Translations under genes and position numbers: made by a program
Assembly (NCBI GenBank): GCA_023957975.1
Contig: JAMLGM010000004.1
Location: forward strand, 358,206 to 422,205
Direction of reading: 5' to 3'
Source: Microthrixaceae bacterium
Lineage (GTDB): Bacteria > Actinomycetota > Acidimicrobiia > Acidimicrobiales > Microtrichaceae
DNA length: 64,000 nucleotides
The notes under the pieces: model-generated
Told to the model about the DNA's origin: nothing
The model's input: the letters and a program-made list of their open reading frames with translations, nothing else
Databases searched by the model: none
In this document: one piece after another, positions 1 through 9,315 of the stretch
How the letters are laid out: every line of letters starts with the position of its first letter
How positions within the stretch are numbered: position 1 is the first letter of the stretch

Positions 1-443
1 TCATCGACATCCGCCCGATCGAGAAGGCGTGCGGGGTCACGGGCGAAGACATCGCCAAGCGGCTCATCGACTACGGGTTCCACGCCCCCACCATGAGCTT
101 TCCGGTGCCGGGAACCCTCATGATCGAACCCACCGAATCGGAGTCTCGCCACGAGCTCGACCGTTTCGTCGACGCCATGATCGCCATCAAGTCCGAAATC
201 GACCGCGTCGCCTCGGGCGAATGGCCGCTCGAAGCGTCGCCGCTACGCAACGCCCCCCATCCGGCCGAGGATCTGCTCGCTCCGCACTGGGACCGGCCTT
301 ATGCCCGCGAGTACGGCGCGTATCCCGTCGAGTCGCTGCGGACCTCGAAGTACTGGCCCCCGGTGAGCCGCATCGACAACGCCCACGGCGACCGACACCT
401 CGTGTGCTCCTGTGCCCCGATCGAGTCCTACGCCGACGAATGA
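1..443 (+). CDS. gcvP: Glycine dehydrogenase (decarboxylating), C-terminal end only
   Basis: This is the last ~147 codons of the P-protein of the glycine cleavage system, which decarboxylates glycine with pyridoxal phosphate and passes the aminomethyl group to lipoylated GcvH. The frame is already open at base 3 and ends at TGA 441-443. The tail carries family-typical stretches such as [21 protein letters not shown] and the late [15 protein letters not shown] segment (here [15 protein letters not shown]). The catalytic PLP lysine lies upstream of the window. The partner genes gcvT and gcvH are about 40 kb away rather than adjacent. The identity is secure; the N-terminal extent is not visible. 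Confidence 0.93.
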   Translation, partial: IDIRPIEKACGVTGEDIAKRLIDYGFHAPTMSFPVPGTLMIEPTESESRHELDRFVDAMIAIKSEIDRVASGEWPLEASPLRNAPHPAEDLLAPHWDRPYAREYGAYPVESLRTSKYWPPVSRIDNAHGDRHLVCSCAPIESYADE

Positions 444-510
444 GCCCCGGCCTGAGCTCGTCATCATCCGGTGGCTTGCACCCGGGCCCGGAACCCGGCA
501 GATTGCACTG

Positions 511-1764
511 ATGGGCTTGCGCAAGATCGCCGCCGTCGTCGCGGTTTCGCTCGTCGCCGCGGCGGGGTGTACCTCCTCCAAGGAAGCGACATCGGATGAC
601 GCCGAGACATCGGTACCCCTGTGGATCCTCGACGGCGTTCAGCTCGCCCGAGACACCAAGGCGACCTGGGACACCGACTCGACCAAGACCGTCGACACGA
701 CACCCGCGCAGCCGGTGGGGGCCAAGCCGAAGTCCACTGCCGATCGAGGCGCCGTCGTCGGCGCATTGACCGCGTCGGGGCTGAGCGACGGCGAAGCCAA
801 CTGCATGTACGACAACCTGGCTGCGAACGCCTCTGCATCGGGCGCCGCCATGAGTGCACTCAAGGCGATCGAGGCCAGCGCCAAGAGTGCCGACGGCGCA
901 CCGACCCGGGAGGGGGCCGCGGCCATCACCTCCTTGGCCGCGCTCGATAGCGAAACGATGAACCGCGTCCTGTTGTCGGTCGTGCCGTGTTTGTCGCCCG
1001 ACAGCTTGGCAACACTCGTCGCCGGTGCACAGGGCGGCTCGAACCCCGCGGCGTCGTCGCTGCTGAGCAGTTTCGGGCTGGGTGGCACCGGCGCCGATCT
1101 CGCGAGCCTGGCCTCGATCGATACCGCGGGCCTCCAGCAGGCGCTGGCCGGCCTCGACCTCAACTCGATCGCCGCCTCGGTCGCCGGTCCCCTCGGCCTC
1201 GATCAGGTCGATGCACTCCTTCAGGTTCTCAACGCGTCACTGTCGTCGACCGGCCCCCTCGCCGGGATTCTCAACGATCCGCTGGCGTTGTTGAACCTCG
1301 AACAACTCGACCTTCGATCCATCCCCGAGGATCAGGCGCTGTTGGTCATGTTGGCGATCGCACGCGGGCTCACCCCCGATCAACAGGCGCAGCTTCTGCA
1401 GATCAGCCAGGCCCGCCTCAGCACCCTGCCGATCAAGATCGATCCGTCCAACATGTCGAGCGACCAGGTTCGGGGCATGCTCTGGCTGGTGGCCCCGCTA
1501 CTCGCCGAGACACTCAACGCTGCTCTTCCGGACCTTCCCCCCGGTGCGAATCTCGCCGACATCAACCTGTTGAGTTTCGTCGACCGTGGCGGCCTCGGCG
1601 AGCAACTCAAGTCGAACGGGGTCGATCCCGGATTCGGGCTCTGCGTGTTCGACTCGCTGGCGGAAATGTCGGGGCCGGAGTTCAACCGATTGACCGCCGG
1701 AACCGGCGGCGCGTCGCTGCTGGGAACGATCGGTCTGCGCTCGATCGCCTGCCTGTTTCGCTGA
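511..1764 (+). CDS. Secreted lipoprotein with cysteine-centred repeats, function unknown
   Basis: 417 residues. I chose ATG 511 because it gives a clean lipoprotein signal: MGLRK, a hydrophobic stretch, then the lipobox AAAGC with Cys about residue 19; a longer in-frame start at 412 would overlap gcvP. After a short polar linker there is an alpha-helical, Ala/Leu/Ser-rich body. A motif LSDGEANCMYDNL is followed ~60 residues later by VVPCLSPD, and near the C-terminus GFGLCVFDSL is followed by SIACLF. The same Cys-centred pattern recurs in the lipoprotein at 24990-25721, so these are probably related repeats with paired cysteines. The protein is predicted to be anchored outside the membrane. 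I know no enzyme family for it. Confidence 0.75.
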   Translation: MGLRKIAAVVAVSLVAAAGCTSSKEATSDDAETSVPLWILDGVQLARDTKATWDTDSTKTVDTTPAQPVGAKPKSTADRGAVVGALTASGLSDGEANCMYDNLAANASASGAAMSALKAIEASAKSADGAPTREGAAAITSLAALDSETMNRVLLSVVPCLSPDSLATLVAGAQGGSNPAASSLLSSFGLGGTGADLASLASIDTAGLQQALAGLDLNSIAASVAGPLGLDQVDALLQVLNASLSSTGPLAGILNDPLALLNLEQLDLRSIPEDQALLVMLAIARGLTPDQQAQLLQISQARLSTLPIKIDPSNMSSDQVRGMLWLVAPLLAETLNAALPDLPPGANLADINLLSFVDRGGLGEQLKSNGVDPGFGLCVFDSLAEMSGPEFNRLTAGTGGASLLGTIGLRSIACLFR

Positions 1765-1790
1765 GCCCGCGCTGCCTGAGCCCGCGCTGC
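1761..1790. repeat. 15-bp tandem duplication spanning a stop codon
   Basis: The unit CTGAGCCCGCGCTGC occurs twice without a gap (1761-1775, 1776-1790) and begins a third time. The first copy contains the TGA stop of the upstream lipoprotein gene. It leads directly into the palindromic terminator. Confidence 0.85.
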
Positions 1791-1846
1791 CTGTTCTCCG
1801 ATAACCAGTGGTCGTGATCACGACCACTGGTTATCGGAGAACAGGC
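1789..1846. terminator. 58-bp perfect palindrome, bidirectional terminator
   Basis: A perfect inverted repeat centred at 1817/1818 on TGATCA, with 29-bp arms (core arm CCGATAACCAGTGGTCGTGA). It lies between the convergent lipoprotein gene (ends 1764) and the Liv fusion gene (ends 1881), which is what suggests a shared terminator. There is no long T-tract and essentially no loop. A protein-binding palindrome is the alternative. Confidence 0.7.
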
Positions 1847-1880
1847 GAGAACGGGCGAGAACGGGCGGGAGCGGGTGAGA

Positions 1881-4800
1881 TCAGCTGGCGGTGCCCGAAC
1901 GGGCGATGGTCGACGAGTCGGTGCCGAGATAGCCGCTGATCACCCGTTCGTTGCTGAGGACCATCTCGGGGGTTCCGCGGGCGATCACCGCACCGAGTTC
2001 GAGCGCCACCATCTCGTCACAGATCGAGGTGAGCAGCGGCATGTCGTGTTCGATCACGACCAACGCCGCGCCGGTCGCGTCCCGTACCCGCATCAGCAAC
2101 GGGCCGAGGGCCTCGGCATCGCGCTGGGCAACACCCGCTGACGGTTCGTCGAGCAACAAGACCACCGGGTCGGCAGCGAGCAGGCAGGCCAACTCAACGA
2201 TGCGTCGCATGCCGGTGGACAACTCGCTGGTCAGCTTGTAGCGGTGCTCGTCGAGGTTCAACAGCACCAGGATCTCATCGACCCGTTCGTCGGTATCGAG
2301 ACCCGACTCGTAACTGGCGGGCTGATACAACACGTCCGCCGCCATCGACTGGCTCATGACGTTGCGTTCGTACGCCACCGCAACCGTCTCGGCCACCGTG
2401 AGCGACGGGAACAGTCGGGCTTCCTGGAACGAACGACCCATGCGGCCGCGGGCCCGCTCGTGTGGAGCCCAGTCGGTCACGTCGTGGCCGCGCAACATCA
2501 GCCTGCCGTGATCGATCGCGTGGAATCCGGAAATGCAGTCGAGCAGGGTCGTCTTACCCGCACCGTTCTGGCCGACCAGGCCGACGATGGTGCCAGCGCG
2601 AACCGAGAGGTCCACCGAGTCCACCGCGACCACACCACCGAACTTCTTGGTCACCCCGGCAGCCTCCAGCACGATGCGGTCGGGGTCGACCGGCACGGGG
2701 TCGACACGATGGGATCTCATGGCGAACGCCGCGGCACCGTTCTGGGTCAGGTCGACGTCGATCTCCCGGGCCGGCTCTCCCGGGACCCCGCTCGCATCAC
2801 CGGCGCCCGCATCACCGGCGGCGCCCGCCGCGTCGGCGCCGTTGAGAAACACCGCCCGCAAGATATCGGGTCGGTCGAGCAACTCCCGCGTCGGGCCCTC
2901 GAAACGAACCGCGCCCTTTTCCATGAAGACCGCACGCTCGGCGAGGGTCAACGCGATGTTCACCGACTGCTCGACGAGGATGATCGTCATGCCCTGGGCG
3001 TGCAGCGCCCGCACGACCTCCAACAGGCTCGCAACCACGCCGGGGGCAAGGCCGAGCGACAACTCGTCGATCATCAGGACCTTGGGGCGCAACATCAGCG
3101 TCTGGGCCAGGGCGAGTTGTTGTTGTTCGCCACCGGACAGATCTCCGGCAAGACGGCCCTCGAGTCGTTGCAACACCGGGAAGACCGCCAGCATCCTCGC
3201 AGTGTCCTGTTCGATGCGGTCCGCATCGTCGCGGAAGGTCCAACTCGCCAGTCGGAAATGTTCGCGAACCGTCAGCGTGGGAAAGATCGACTTGCCGCCG
3301 GGCATCAGGGCGATTCCGTCTCGAACGATGCGATCGGCGCGGCGACCCGACAGATCCACCGGTCCGTCCGCAGTGTTCAACACGATCGACCCCGACGACT
3401 TCGTCAGGCCACAGATCGCCTTGAGCAGCGTCGACTTTCCGGCGCCGTTCGTTCCGAGCAACGCCACCATCTCGCCCTGTTGGACCTCGAGATCCACCCC
3501 GAAGAGCACCTGCAACGACCCGTAGCTGACGTCGATCCCGTGGGCCGCGACCGCCGGTGGTGCACCCTGGCCCACGTCTCCCCCGGCACCACCAGAACCC
3601 GTCCCACCAGAACCGGCACCGCCCGCACCGCCAGAACCGCTACCGGCACTGTCGGCGCCCGTCGGAGCATCGAAGTCGACCACCGGCGCCAAGCCGGCCC
3701 GGCGGACCAACGGCGCGAGCGCCAGGTCGCGAAGCCGTCCGAACCCACTCGCCAGCCCGCCCGGAAGCAGGTACAACACCGCGAGGAGTCCGACGCCGTT
3801 CAACATCAGCTTGCCGCTCTCGGGCAACTCGCCGGCGAGGGTGTGCATCCCGACCGCTCCGAAGATCGCTCCCCCGATCGAGCCGAGCCCGCCGATCGTG
3901 GTCGCCGAGAACACCTCGATGCTCATGATCGGCTGATACGACGAGCGTCCGGCCCCCCACATCAACACCAGGTGCAGACCGCCGGCGAGGCCCGCGATGG
4001 CCCCGGCGAGCAGGAATCCCTGCAACGACATCCGCCGAGCGTTCACCGACATCGCCTCGGCGGCCTTCCGGTTGTCGCGCGATGCCAACAGCAGGCGCCC
4101 GCTGCGGGCGCGGCGCGCACCGCGTGCGAACATGACCGCGAGCAACAAGCCGCTCAGGCACAGGAAATACATCACCCGTTCGTCTTCGAGCTTGAATCGG
4201 TCCCACAGGATCGGACGGTTCACCTGCTGGGGAACGATCTCGGGGAAGATCTCCGGGTTGAGGAAGTACGAGTCGAGCGCCGCAGCGAACGACAACGTCA
4301 CCACCGCCAGGAACGGCCCCTTGATTCGCAGGGCGGGCACCCCGAGGATCAAGGCCGTCAACATGCCGCCCACGGTCGCTGCGATGAGCGACAGGAACAG
4401 GTCGGTGTTCCATCGCGACATGAAATTGCCGGCGACCATCGCCCCGACGCCGACGATGGCGAATTGTCCCAATGAGATCTGACCGTTCCACCCGGTGAGC
4501 ACCACCAGGCTCACCGCCACCATCGCCCAGATCATCGACGCTGAAGTCGCGTTGAGCGTGCTAACGCTGAACACGAACGGAAACGCGACCAGCGCCGCGC
4601 TCAACAGCGCAATCGACGCCCACCGCAGGACCCGCACGACGGGCAACGACCCCACCTCGGGGCGCAGCGGACGGAGTCCGGCGCTGTCCTGCCAGGTTCC
4701 GTCGAGGTCATGGGCGCGTGAGGTTCCGCTTCGCTGCCACATCAGCGCCGCCAGAATGATCACCAGGTTCACCACGGCGGTGGTCTCATCCGCCCAGTTC

Positions 4801-5750
4801 AATCGGATGACCCCGTCGAGGGCACCGAGCCCCATCGCGGCGACCACGGCGGTCGGCATCGATTCCATCCTGGCGATCAGGGCGGCGGTCAGTGCCGGCA
4901 ACAACACGGTGGGACCCAACGCCGCACTGGTCACCGCGCCGGAGATCGGAGCCTGCAGCAGGTACGTCAACGTGGCCAGCCCACCGGCGATCGCCCACAC
5001 GAGGGTGTGCAGGGAGGCCACCGGGATGCCGAGCAGCAACGCCCGATCGTTGTTCTCGGCCGCCGCCCGGATCGCGATCCCCGCGCTGGTACGCCCCAGC
5101 ACCCACGCCAGCCCCAACGCCACGATCGGCACCACCGCCACGATGATCAGGTAGTCGCCGCCGAATCGGATCGAGCTCAACGTGAAGAGTTCCCCGGAGA
5201 ACGGCGTCGGAAACGCACCCATCACGATCGACGTCTCGTTGTACATCCACTTCGGCAACAGCAGCTCGATGCCGCCGAGCAACTGGGCGATGCCCAATGA
5301 GGCGACGGTGAGCACTAGACGGGTCGCGTTGGAGAAGCGACGAACGATCAGCCGCTCGACCGCCGCACCCAGGGCGACCCCGCCGACAAGGCCGACGAAC
5401 AACGCCAGCAGATAGGGCCACCCCGACTTCAAGAAGAGGTTGATCGCCGTCAGCCCGACGGTGCCGCCCATGGTCATCTGTGCGAAGTTCACGAACCGGT
5501 TCGCACGCCACACCAAGATGAGCCCGAGCGAGGTCAGCGCCGTAGCGGAACCCAACACGATCCCCTGCAACACGTTGCCCGGCAGCGCCCCTCTCGGAGC
5601 GAACAGCGCGAAGGCCCCCCACACCAGCGCGAACAGCGCGGCGATCGACGCCCACCGAAGAGCCGGATGCGTGCCGGTCAGGTCGGCGACCCGCTGAATC
5701 GGAGAACGTGCGGGATTGGTGGCCCCTGTGGCGTCTGCGACCTCGGCCAC
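1881..5750 (-). CDS. Single-chain LivH-LivM-LivF-LivG ABC transporter core
   Basis: 1289 residues carrying all four core modules of a branched-chain-amino-acid-type importer. Residues ~35-345 are a LivH-like permease (ANRFVNFAQMTMGG). Residues ~375-690 are a LivM-like permease (GWNGQISLGQFAIVGVGAM). A Gly/Ser/Ala linker (~698-728) leads to a LivF-like ATPase (Walker A GTNGAGKST near 765, signature LSGGEQQQLALAQ, Walker B VLMIDELSLGL). A second Ala-rich linker (~970-1025) leads to a LivG-like ATPase (Walker A GQNGAGKTT near 1059, signature LSTGMRR, Walker B VLLLDEPSAG). In well-studied systems these are four genes. The start is GTG 5750, one base after the stop of the substrate-binding gene and preceded by GGAGG. 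No internal stop separates the modules. The substrate is unknown. Confidence 0.93.
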   Translation of the reverse strand: MAEVADATGATNPARSPIQRVADLTGTHPALRWASIAALFALVWGAFALFAPRGALPGNVLQGIVLGSATALTSLGLILVWRANRFVNFAQMTMGGTVGLTAINLFLKSGWPYLLALFVGLVGGVALGAAVERLIVRRFSNATRLVLTVASLGIAQLLGGIELLLPKWMYNETSIVMGAFPTPFSGELFTLSSIRFGGDYLIIVAVVPIVALGLAWVLGRTSAGIAIRAAAENNDRALLLGIPVASLHTLVWAIAGGLATLTYLLQAPISGAVTSAALGPTVLLPALTAALIARMESMPTAVVAAMGLGALDGVIRLNWADETTAVVNLVIILAALMWQRSGTSRAHDLDGTWQDSAGLRPLRPEVGSLPVVRVLRWASIALLSAALVAFPFVFSVSTLNATSASMIWAMVAVSLVVLTGWNGQISLGQFAIVGVGAMVAGNFMSRWNTDLFLSLIAATVGGMLTALILGVPALRIKGPFLAVVTLSFAAALDSYFLNPEIFPEIVPQQVNRPILWDRFKLEDERVMYFLCLSGLLLAVMFARGARRARSGRLLLASRDNRKAAEAMSVNARRMSLQGFLLAGAIAGLAGGLHLVLMWGAGRSSYQPIMSIEVFSATTIGGLGSIGGAIFGAVGMHTLAGELPESGKLMLNGVGLLAVLYLLPGGLASGFGRLRDLALAPLVRRAGLAPVVDFDAPTGADSAGSGSGGAGGAGSGGTGSGGAGGDVGQGAPPAVAAHGIDVSYGSLQVLFGVDLEVQQGEMVALLGTNGAGKSTLLKAICGLTKSSGSIVLNTADGPVDLSGRRADRIVRDGIALMPGGKSIFPTLTVREHFRLASWTFRDDADRIEQDTARMLAVFPVLQRLEGRLAGDLSGGEQQQLALAQTLMLRPKVLMIDELSLGLAPGVVASLLEVVRALHAQGMTIILVEQSVNIALTLAERAVFMEKGAVRFEGPTRELLDRPDILRAVFLNGADAAGAAGDAGAGDASGVPGEPAREIDVDLTQNGAAAFAMRSHRVDPVPVDPDRIVLEAAGVTKKFGGVVAVDSVDLSVRAGTIVGLVGQNGAGKTTLLDCISGFHAIDHGRLMLRGHDVTDWAPHERARGRMGRSFQEARLFPSLTVAETVAVAYERNVMSQSMAADVLYQPASYESGLDTDERVDEILVLLNLDEHRYKLTSELSTGMRRIVELACLLAADPVVLLLDEPSAGVAQRDAEALGPLLMRVRDATGAALVVIEHDMPLLTSICDEMVALELGAVIARGTPEMVLSNERVISGYLGTDSSTIARSGTAS

Positions 5751-5751
5751 C

Positions 5752-7491
5752 TCAGCCTCCGATCCCGGGAATCAAACCTCCACTTGGGCCGTACTCACCG
5801 ATCCGGTACCGACGATTCGGCTCGGTCTCGACATACGCGCCGGCCTTTCCGGTCTGGATCGATTTCTGGTTGGGGTTCCAGTAGATCTCGCGGCTGTCCT
5901 CGCTGGTGGTGTAGTCGCCAGGTCCGAACTTCCAGGTACCGAGCTGCCCCTTGGATTCGGGATACTCGAACATGCCGCGCTGAAACTCCGCAGGGTTCAG
6001 CTTCGGCCCGGCCATCTGCACGCCGATCGCCACGAGTTGCAGCTGGGCGTACATCAAGTCGACCCCGATCGATGGCTCATCCTTGCGGACGGCCTTGTAG
6101 GCCGAGTAGCCGACTCCGCGGCCCTGCGCCACGGTTGCGCCCGAATAGCTGATACCGATGGATCGGCTCCATTGGTTCTTGTCGAATAGGCGCCCGACGA
6201 TGTCCTGGTCGGTCAGCGCCACACCGGTGTTGAGCCATTCTGGGGTGTAGTTCTGTTCGCTGGCCTTGGGCGTCAACACTCCGAGGAGCAACGGGTCACA
6301 GAAGCACGCGACCGAGGTCACGCCCGCTTGTTGCAGTCGGGAGATGATCGTGGCCGACTGGGTCGTCATCGTGTTGAGATCGGGGGTGTAGGGCACGACG
6401 TCGGCCGGCTCCACACCGCCCTTGCGGAGTTGGTTGAGCCCGTCCTGCAGACAGTCCTGGTACCACGACGAGTTCGGCACGACGATTCCGAGCTTGCGCG
6501 GTTGGCTGCTGAGCGTGCCGCCGGCATTCTGTGCTGGCTTTCCGGCCATGCGGCTGAGGTAGTAGCTCGTCACGTTCTCGGCGATCGCGCTGCAGTCGAT
6601 GAACTGGCTCCACACGTACGGGGCGCGTTGGGTCATCCATGCCCGCGACAGATACGGGGCGCCGACGGCGATGACGCGCTGTGAGGCCAACGCGTCGATG
6701 TAGGGAGGCGTAATGGCCGACACATCGGCGAACGCCTTGATCTCCTGGGCGACCTTCAACGCGTCGTTGCGTGCGAATTCCTGGCCACCGCCGAGCACCT
6801 CTTTGAGGACGTCGCCCCGACCGGTGTAGATCTCCAACTTCAGCTTGCGTCCGTAGAACTGATACGCCTTGTTGAAGTACTCGACGAGACCCTCAAGGGT
6901 GCGAACGATGTCGCTTTCGTCCTCGGGCGGAAGTTCGGCCCCGGCCTTCTTGGAGATGGCATCGACGAGGCCCGACGCGAAGGACTGGATTCGCACCGAG
7001 ATGACGATGTCGGTGCCAGTGACGCCCTGCGAGGTCGCCCCGCCGTTGTCGCCGCCCGTCCACGTGCGACACGGCGGCGAATACGGGTCGGCTTTCACCT
7101 GTCGTCCGGTGCAGGCCTGGGCCTGACCCGGCGCTCCCGGGGAACCGGCTTTGGCCGCCGCCCCACCGGTTCTGGCCGTTGCCGAACCCAGGGCTCCTCC
7201 GCCCGCCGCCGATGCCGGATCGGTTCCGTCGCCGGCTGCGAGCGGATCAACGACCGTGTCGTCGGCGGCGATCGCGGTCTCGTCGAGGACTTCGCTCGCG
7301 GCGCCGTCGGCCTCATCACCTGAGGCGGCCTCGGTCAACGTTGCCGGGTCGACGTTGACCTGCCGCACGAGTTCCTTGTCGACCGACGGCACGAGCAGTG
7401 CCATCGCCGTGAACATCGCCGCGAATCCGATGAGCGGGCCGTACCCGCGAAACAAGCGTCCGGCGATACCGCCGGTGGTGGGCTTCGCCAT
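5752..7491 (-). CDS. Membrane-anchored substrate-binding protein of the Liv-type transporter
   Basis: 579 residues with the periplasmic-binding-protein type I fold used by LivJ/LivK-like receptors. The N-terminus has one transmembrane helix (PLIGFAAMFTAMALLVPS) and no lipobox, so the receptor is probably tethered outside the cell. An Ala/Gly/Thr-rich spacer of ~90 residues precedes the binding domain, which begins near VTGTDIVISVRIQ; YVWSQFIDCSAIAENV, LGIVVPNSSWYQD and TSVACFCDPLL lie further on. The ATG at 7491 overlaps the upstream stop (ATGA), and its own stop is one base from the fused transporter, so all three genes are expected on one mRNA. The ligand cannot be read from sequence. Confidence 0.85.
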   Translation of the reverse strand: MAKPTTGGIAGRLFRGYGPLIGFAAMFTAMALLVPSVDKELVRQVNVDPATLTEAASGDEADGAASEVLDETAIAADDTVVDPLAAGDGTDPASAAGGGALGSATARTGGAAAKAGSPGAPGQAQACTGRQVKADPYSPPCRTWTGGDNGGATSQGVTGTDIVISVRIQSFASGLVDAISKKAGAELPPEDESDIVRTLEGLVEYFNKAYQFYGRKLKLEIYTGRGDVLKEVLGGGQEFARNDALKVAQEIKAFADVSAITPPYIDALASQRVIAVGAPYLSRAWMTQRAPYVWSQFIDCSAIAENVTSYYLSRMAGKPAQNAGGTLSSQPRKLGIVVPNSSWYQDCLQDGLNQLRKGGVEPADVVPYTPDLNTMTTQSATIISRLQQAGVTSVACFCDPLLLGVLTPKASEQNYTPEWLNTGVALTDQDIVGRLFDKNQWSRSIGISYSGATVAQGRGVGYSAYKAVRKDEPSIGVDLMYAQLQLVAIGVQMAGPKLNPAEFQRGMFEYPESKGQLGTWKFGPGDYTTSEDSREIYWNPNQKSIQTGKAGAYVETEPNRRYRIGEYGPSGGLIPGIGG

Positions 7492-9023
7492 CAGTCCGTA
7501 ATCTCCCGTTTGTTGCGCCGCATCATGAATCGGTCGGCGCCGGCGAGGGCGATGAGCCCCACCACGCCCAGGCCACCGACGGCAGCAGCAGCGCCGCCGG
7601 TCTTGCCTTTGGTGATCTGACTCGTGACCGGCTCGATCGCGGTCGCGGCCATCCGTTGTTGCTTCTTTTGGGCCACCGTCGTCGGAGACGCCTCAACCGC
7701 TGCCACCGGTGCCGACTCGAAGGTGTCGACCGGCGCGTAGTCCGAGGAGTCGTCGAAATTGCCGAAGGACCCCGAACTCCCCAGGTCGGGTGTGGCGAAG
7801 TCGAGCACCTCGGTCGGTGCCTCCACCGCCAGGTCGAGCGGCGCGGCCGCTTGCGGTTCCTCGAGGGTCAAGCCCAGATCCAGTGCGTCCGGAAACTCGG
7901 TCGCCGCGGTCATCGCCGACACGCCGCCGATGCTGAATCCGGTCGAACCCGTGCCACCCAGCACCCCCAGGGTCAGGTCGAGAACCTGCAGCAGACCCTG
8001 GTTGTTGCAGTCCTGCTCCAACTGTTCCCGATAGCTCTTTTCCTTGATCGGCTCCAGAAACTCGAACAGCGGCTTCAGGAACCCCTTGCCGATCGGCGGG
8101 TTCAGAATCCCCAACTCGAGTGGTGACACCGTGACGGTCCCGTCGGCGACCTCGACGGTCGGGTACTTCACGTACACCCCGAGGAACCCGAGCAGGTTGG
8201 CGACCCCACCAGCGACGTTGTTGAAATCGCCGGGAAACGACGATGCCGACCGTTCGATGCCGAACACCGTGGCCTTGGTGAAGGTGAATGACCCCTCGGC
8301 GGTCTCGGTGGCGCCGGATCGGGCGATCGCCTCCCAACGAGGGTTGTAGATGGTGATGATGTCGCCGAACACCCGGAGGCGATCGCCCTTGGTGACGGCC
8401 CTGGCCTCGCGCACGCCGTTGTTGACGCTGGTCGTGACCTCGGTGCTGCCCCCGTCGAGGGCCAGCAATCCCAGGTCCTGGGTCACGGTCGTGGTGGAGG
8501 CGCTCGAGGTGACGGGCGAGGGTGTGGCATCGGCGAACTGGGTGCCCAGCACCCCACCGAACTCGGTGCGCCCCGGAGAGCGGACTTCGAGCGGGGTGAG
8601 CTGCGTGGTCGTGCGCCGCGAATCTGCGGTGGTCGGCGCAGGGAGCATCTCTTCGGGGATGATGGCCGGGAGCTCGCCGCACTGCGACGAGGGGCCGAGG
8701 AACAGCTCGAGCAATCCGAGGTCGAGAACCGTGCCACCCGATTTGGCGGTCGCGTTCTGGTAGCTGGCGATGGAGTTCCCCAGCCCGAATTCGATCGGCG
8801 CTCCGCTGCCGGGACTCAGGCCGACCGTCACCGTCTTTGCCACGGCGGTGGCCTCACCGGGGATGAATTCGGCGCTCTGCGCACCGGCGGTGGCCTGAAC
8901 CGCGGAAGCGGCGACCACGAGTGCGGCACAGGACGCCACCGCGACCCGATGCCCCCGTCGCCACCGCGGCGCGGACGATCTCGGCGGCGTCGACGGGTGG
9001 GTCTGCCTGGCTCGCCCTGTCAT
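7491..9023 (-). CDS. Secreted, C-terminally anchored protein co-transcribed with the transporter
   Basis: 510 residues. I chose ATG 9023 because it is followed by a basic segment (RWRRGHR) and a hydrophobic signal sequence ending near AGAQS; an upstream start at 9122 is in frame but adds an unlikely extension. The body is Thr/Ser/Gly-rich and probably beta-structured. The C-terminus has a hydrophobic helix (GGLGVVGLIALAGADRF) and a basic tail (MRRNKRE), the layout of a wall or membrane anchor without an LPXTG motif. The stop overlaps the next start by one base within ATGA, so translation is likely coupled. I cannot name a family. Its place at the head of the operon suggests an extracellular role in capture or in envelope passage. 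Confidence 0.75.
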   Translation of the reverse strand: MTGRARQTHPSTPPRSSAPRWRRGHRVAVASCAALVVAASAVQATAGAQSAEFIPGEATAVAKTVTVGLSPGSGAPIEFGLGNSIASYQNATAKSGGTVLDLGLLELFLGPSSQCGELPAIIPEEMLPAPTTADSRRTTTQLTPLEVRSPGRTEFGGVLGTQFADATPSPVTSSASTTTVTQDLGLLALDGGSTEVTTSVNNGVREARAVTKGDRLRVFGDIITIYNPRWEAIARSGATETAEGSFTFTKATVFGIERSASSFPGDFNNVAGGVANLLGFLGVYVKYPTVEVADGTVTVSPLELGILNPPIGKGFLKPLFEFLEPIKEKSYREQLEQDCNNQGLLQVLDLTLGVLGGTGSTGFSIGGVSAMTAATEFPDALDLGLTLEEPQAAAPLDLAVEAPTEVLDFATPDLGSSGSFGNFDDSSDYAPVDTFESAPVAAVEASPTTVAQKKQQRMAATAIEPVTSQITKGKTGGAAAAVGGLGVVGLIALAGADRFMMRRNKREITD

Positions 9024-9130
9024 ATGGATCGCCCCCGAGTCGCTTCGGCCGACACCGTGATCGTTCAGCGTCCATCGAACGCAGACCCAGGCGCCTCGGT
9101 GGGGAGCACAGCCGTTCCCCACCGCTCCGA

Positions 9131-9150
9131 CAGTGTGACGAACGACACTG
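9131..9150. promoter_or_regulatory. Inverted repeat upstream of the transport operon
   Basis: CAGTGT (9131-9136) and ACACTG (9145-9150) form a 6-bp inverted repeat with an 8-bp spacer, about 110 bp upstream of the first gene of the transport operon. A promoter or operator is plausible in this 275-bp gene-free stretch, the rest of which is mainly the repeats at 9229-9315. Confidence 0.35.
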
Positions 9151-9228
9151 TAGCGAACAACCCCACCTCAGGATGAACTTCCCGAAATCCATCTCTCAGC
9201 TTGAGGTGCGGGGCCAGAACGAGGAGCC

Positions 9229-9315
9229 CGACCGCCAGGATCGACCGCCAGGATCGACCGCCAGGATCGGGCGGCGACGCGAGCAGGCGGCGCCAGGATC
9301 AGGCGGCGACGCGAT
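9229..9315. repeat. Tandem repeats overlapping the 3' end of the glycosyltransferase
   Basis: Two nested patterns are seen. A 13-bp unit CGACCGCCAGGAT occurs three times (9229-9267). A 22-bp segment, CCAGGATCAGGCGGCGACGC plus GA, which contains the complemented TGA stop at 9299-9301, recurs 32 bp away at 9261-9282 with the stop changed to CGA. The gene's last codons have thus been copied downstream of its stop. Confidence 0.8.

Noticed and set aside
2244..4475. 743-codon open frame on the plus strand
   Set aside because: It is antisense to the Liv fusion gene and has Arg/Gln/His/Asp-rich shadow composition with no domain.
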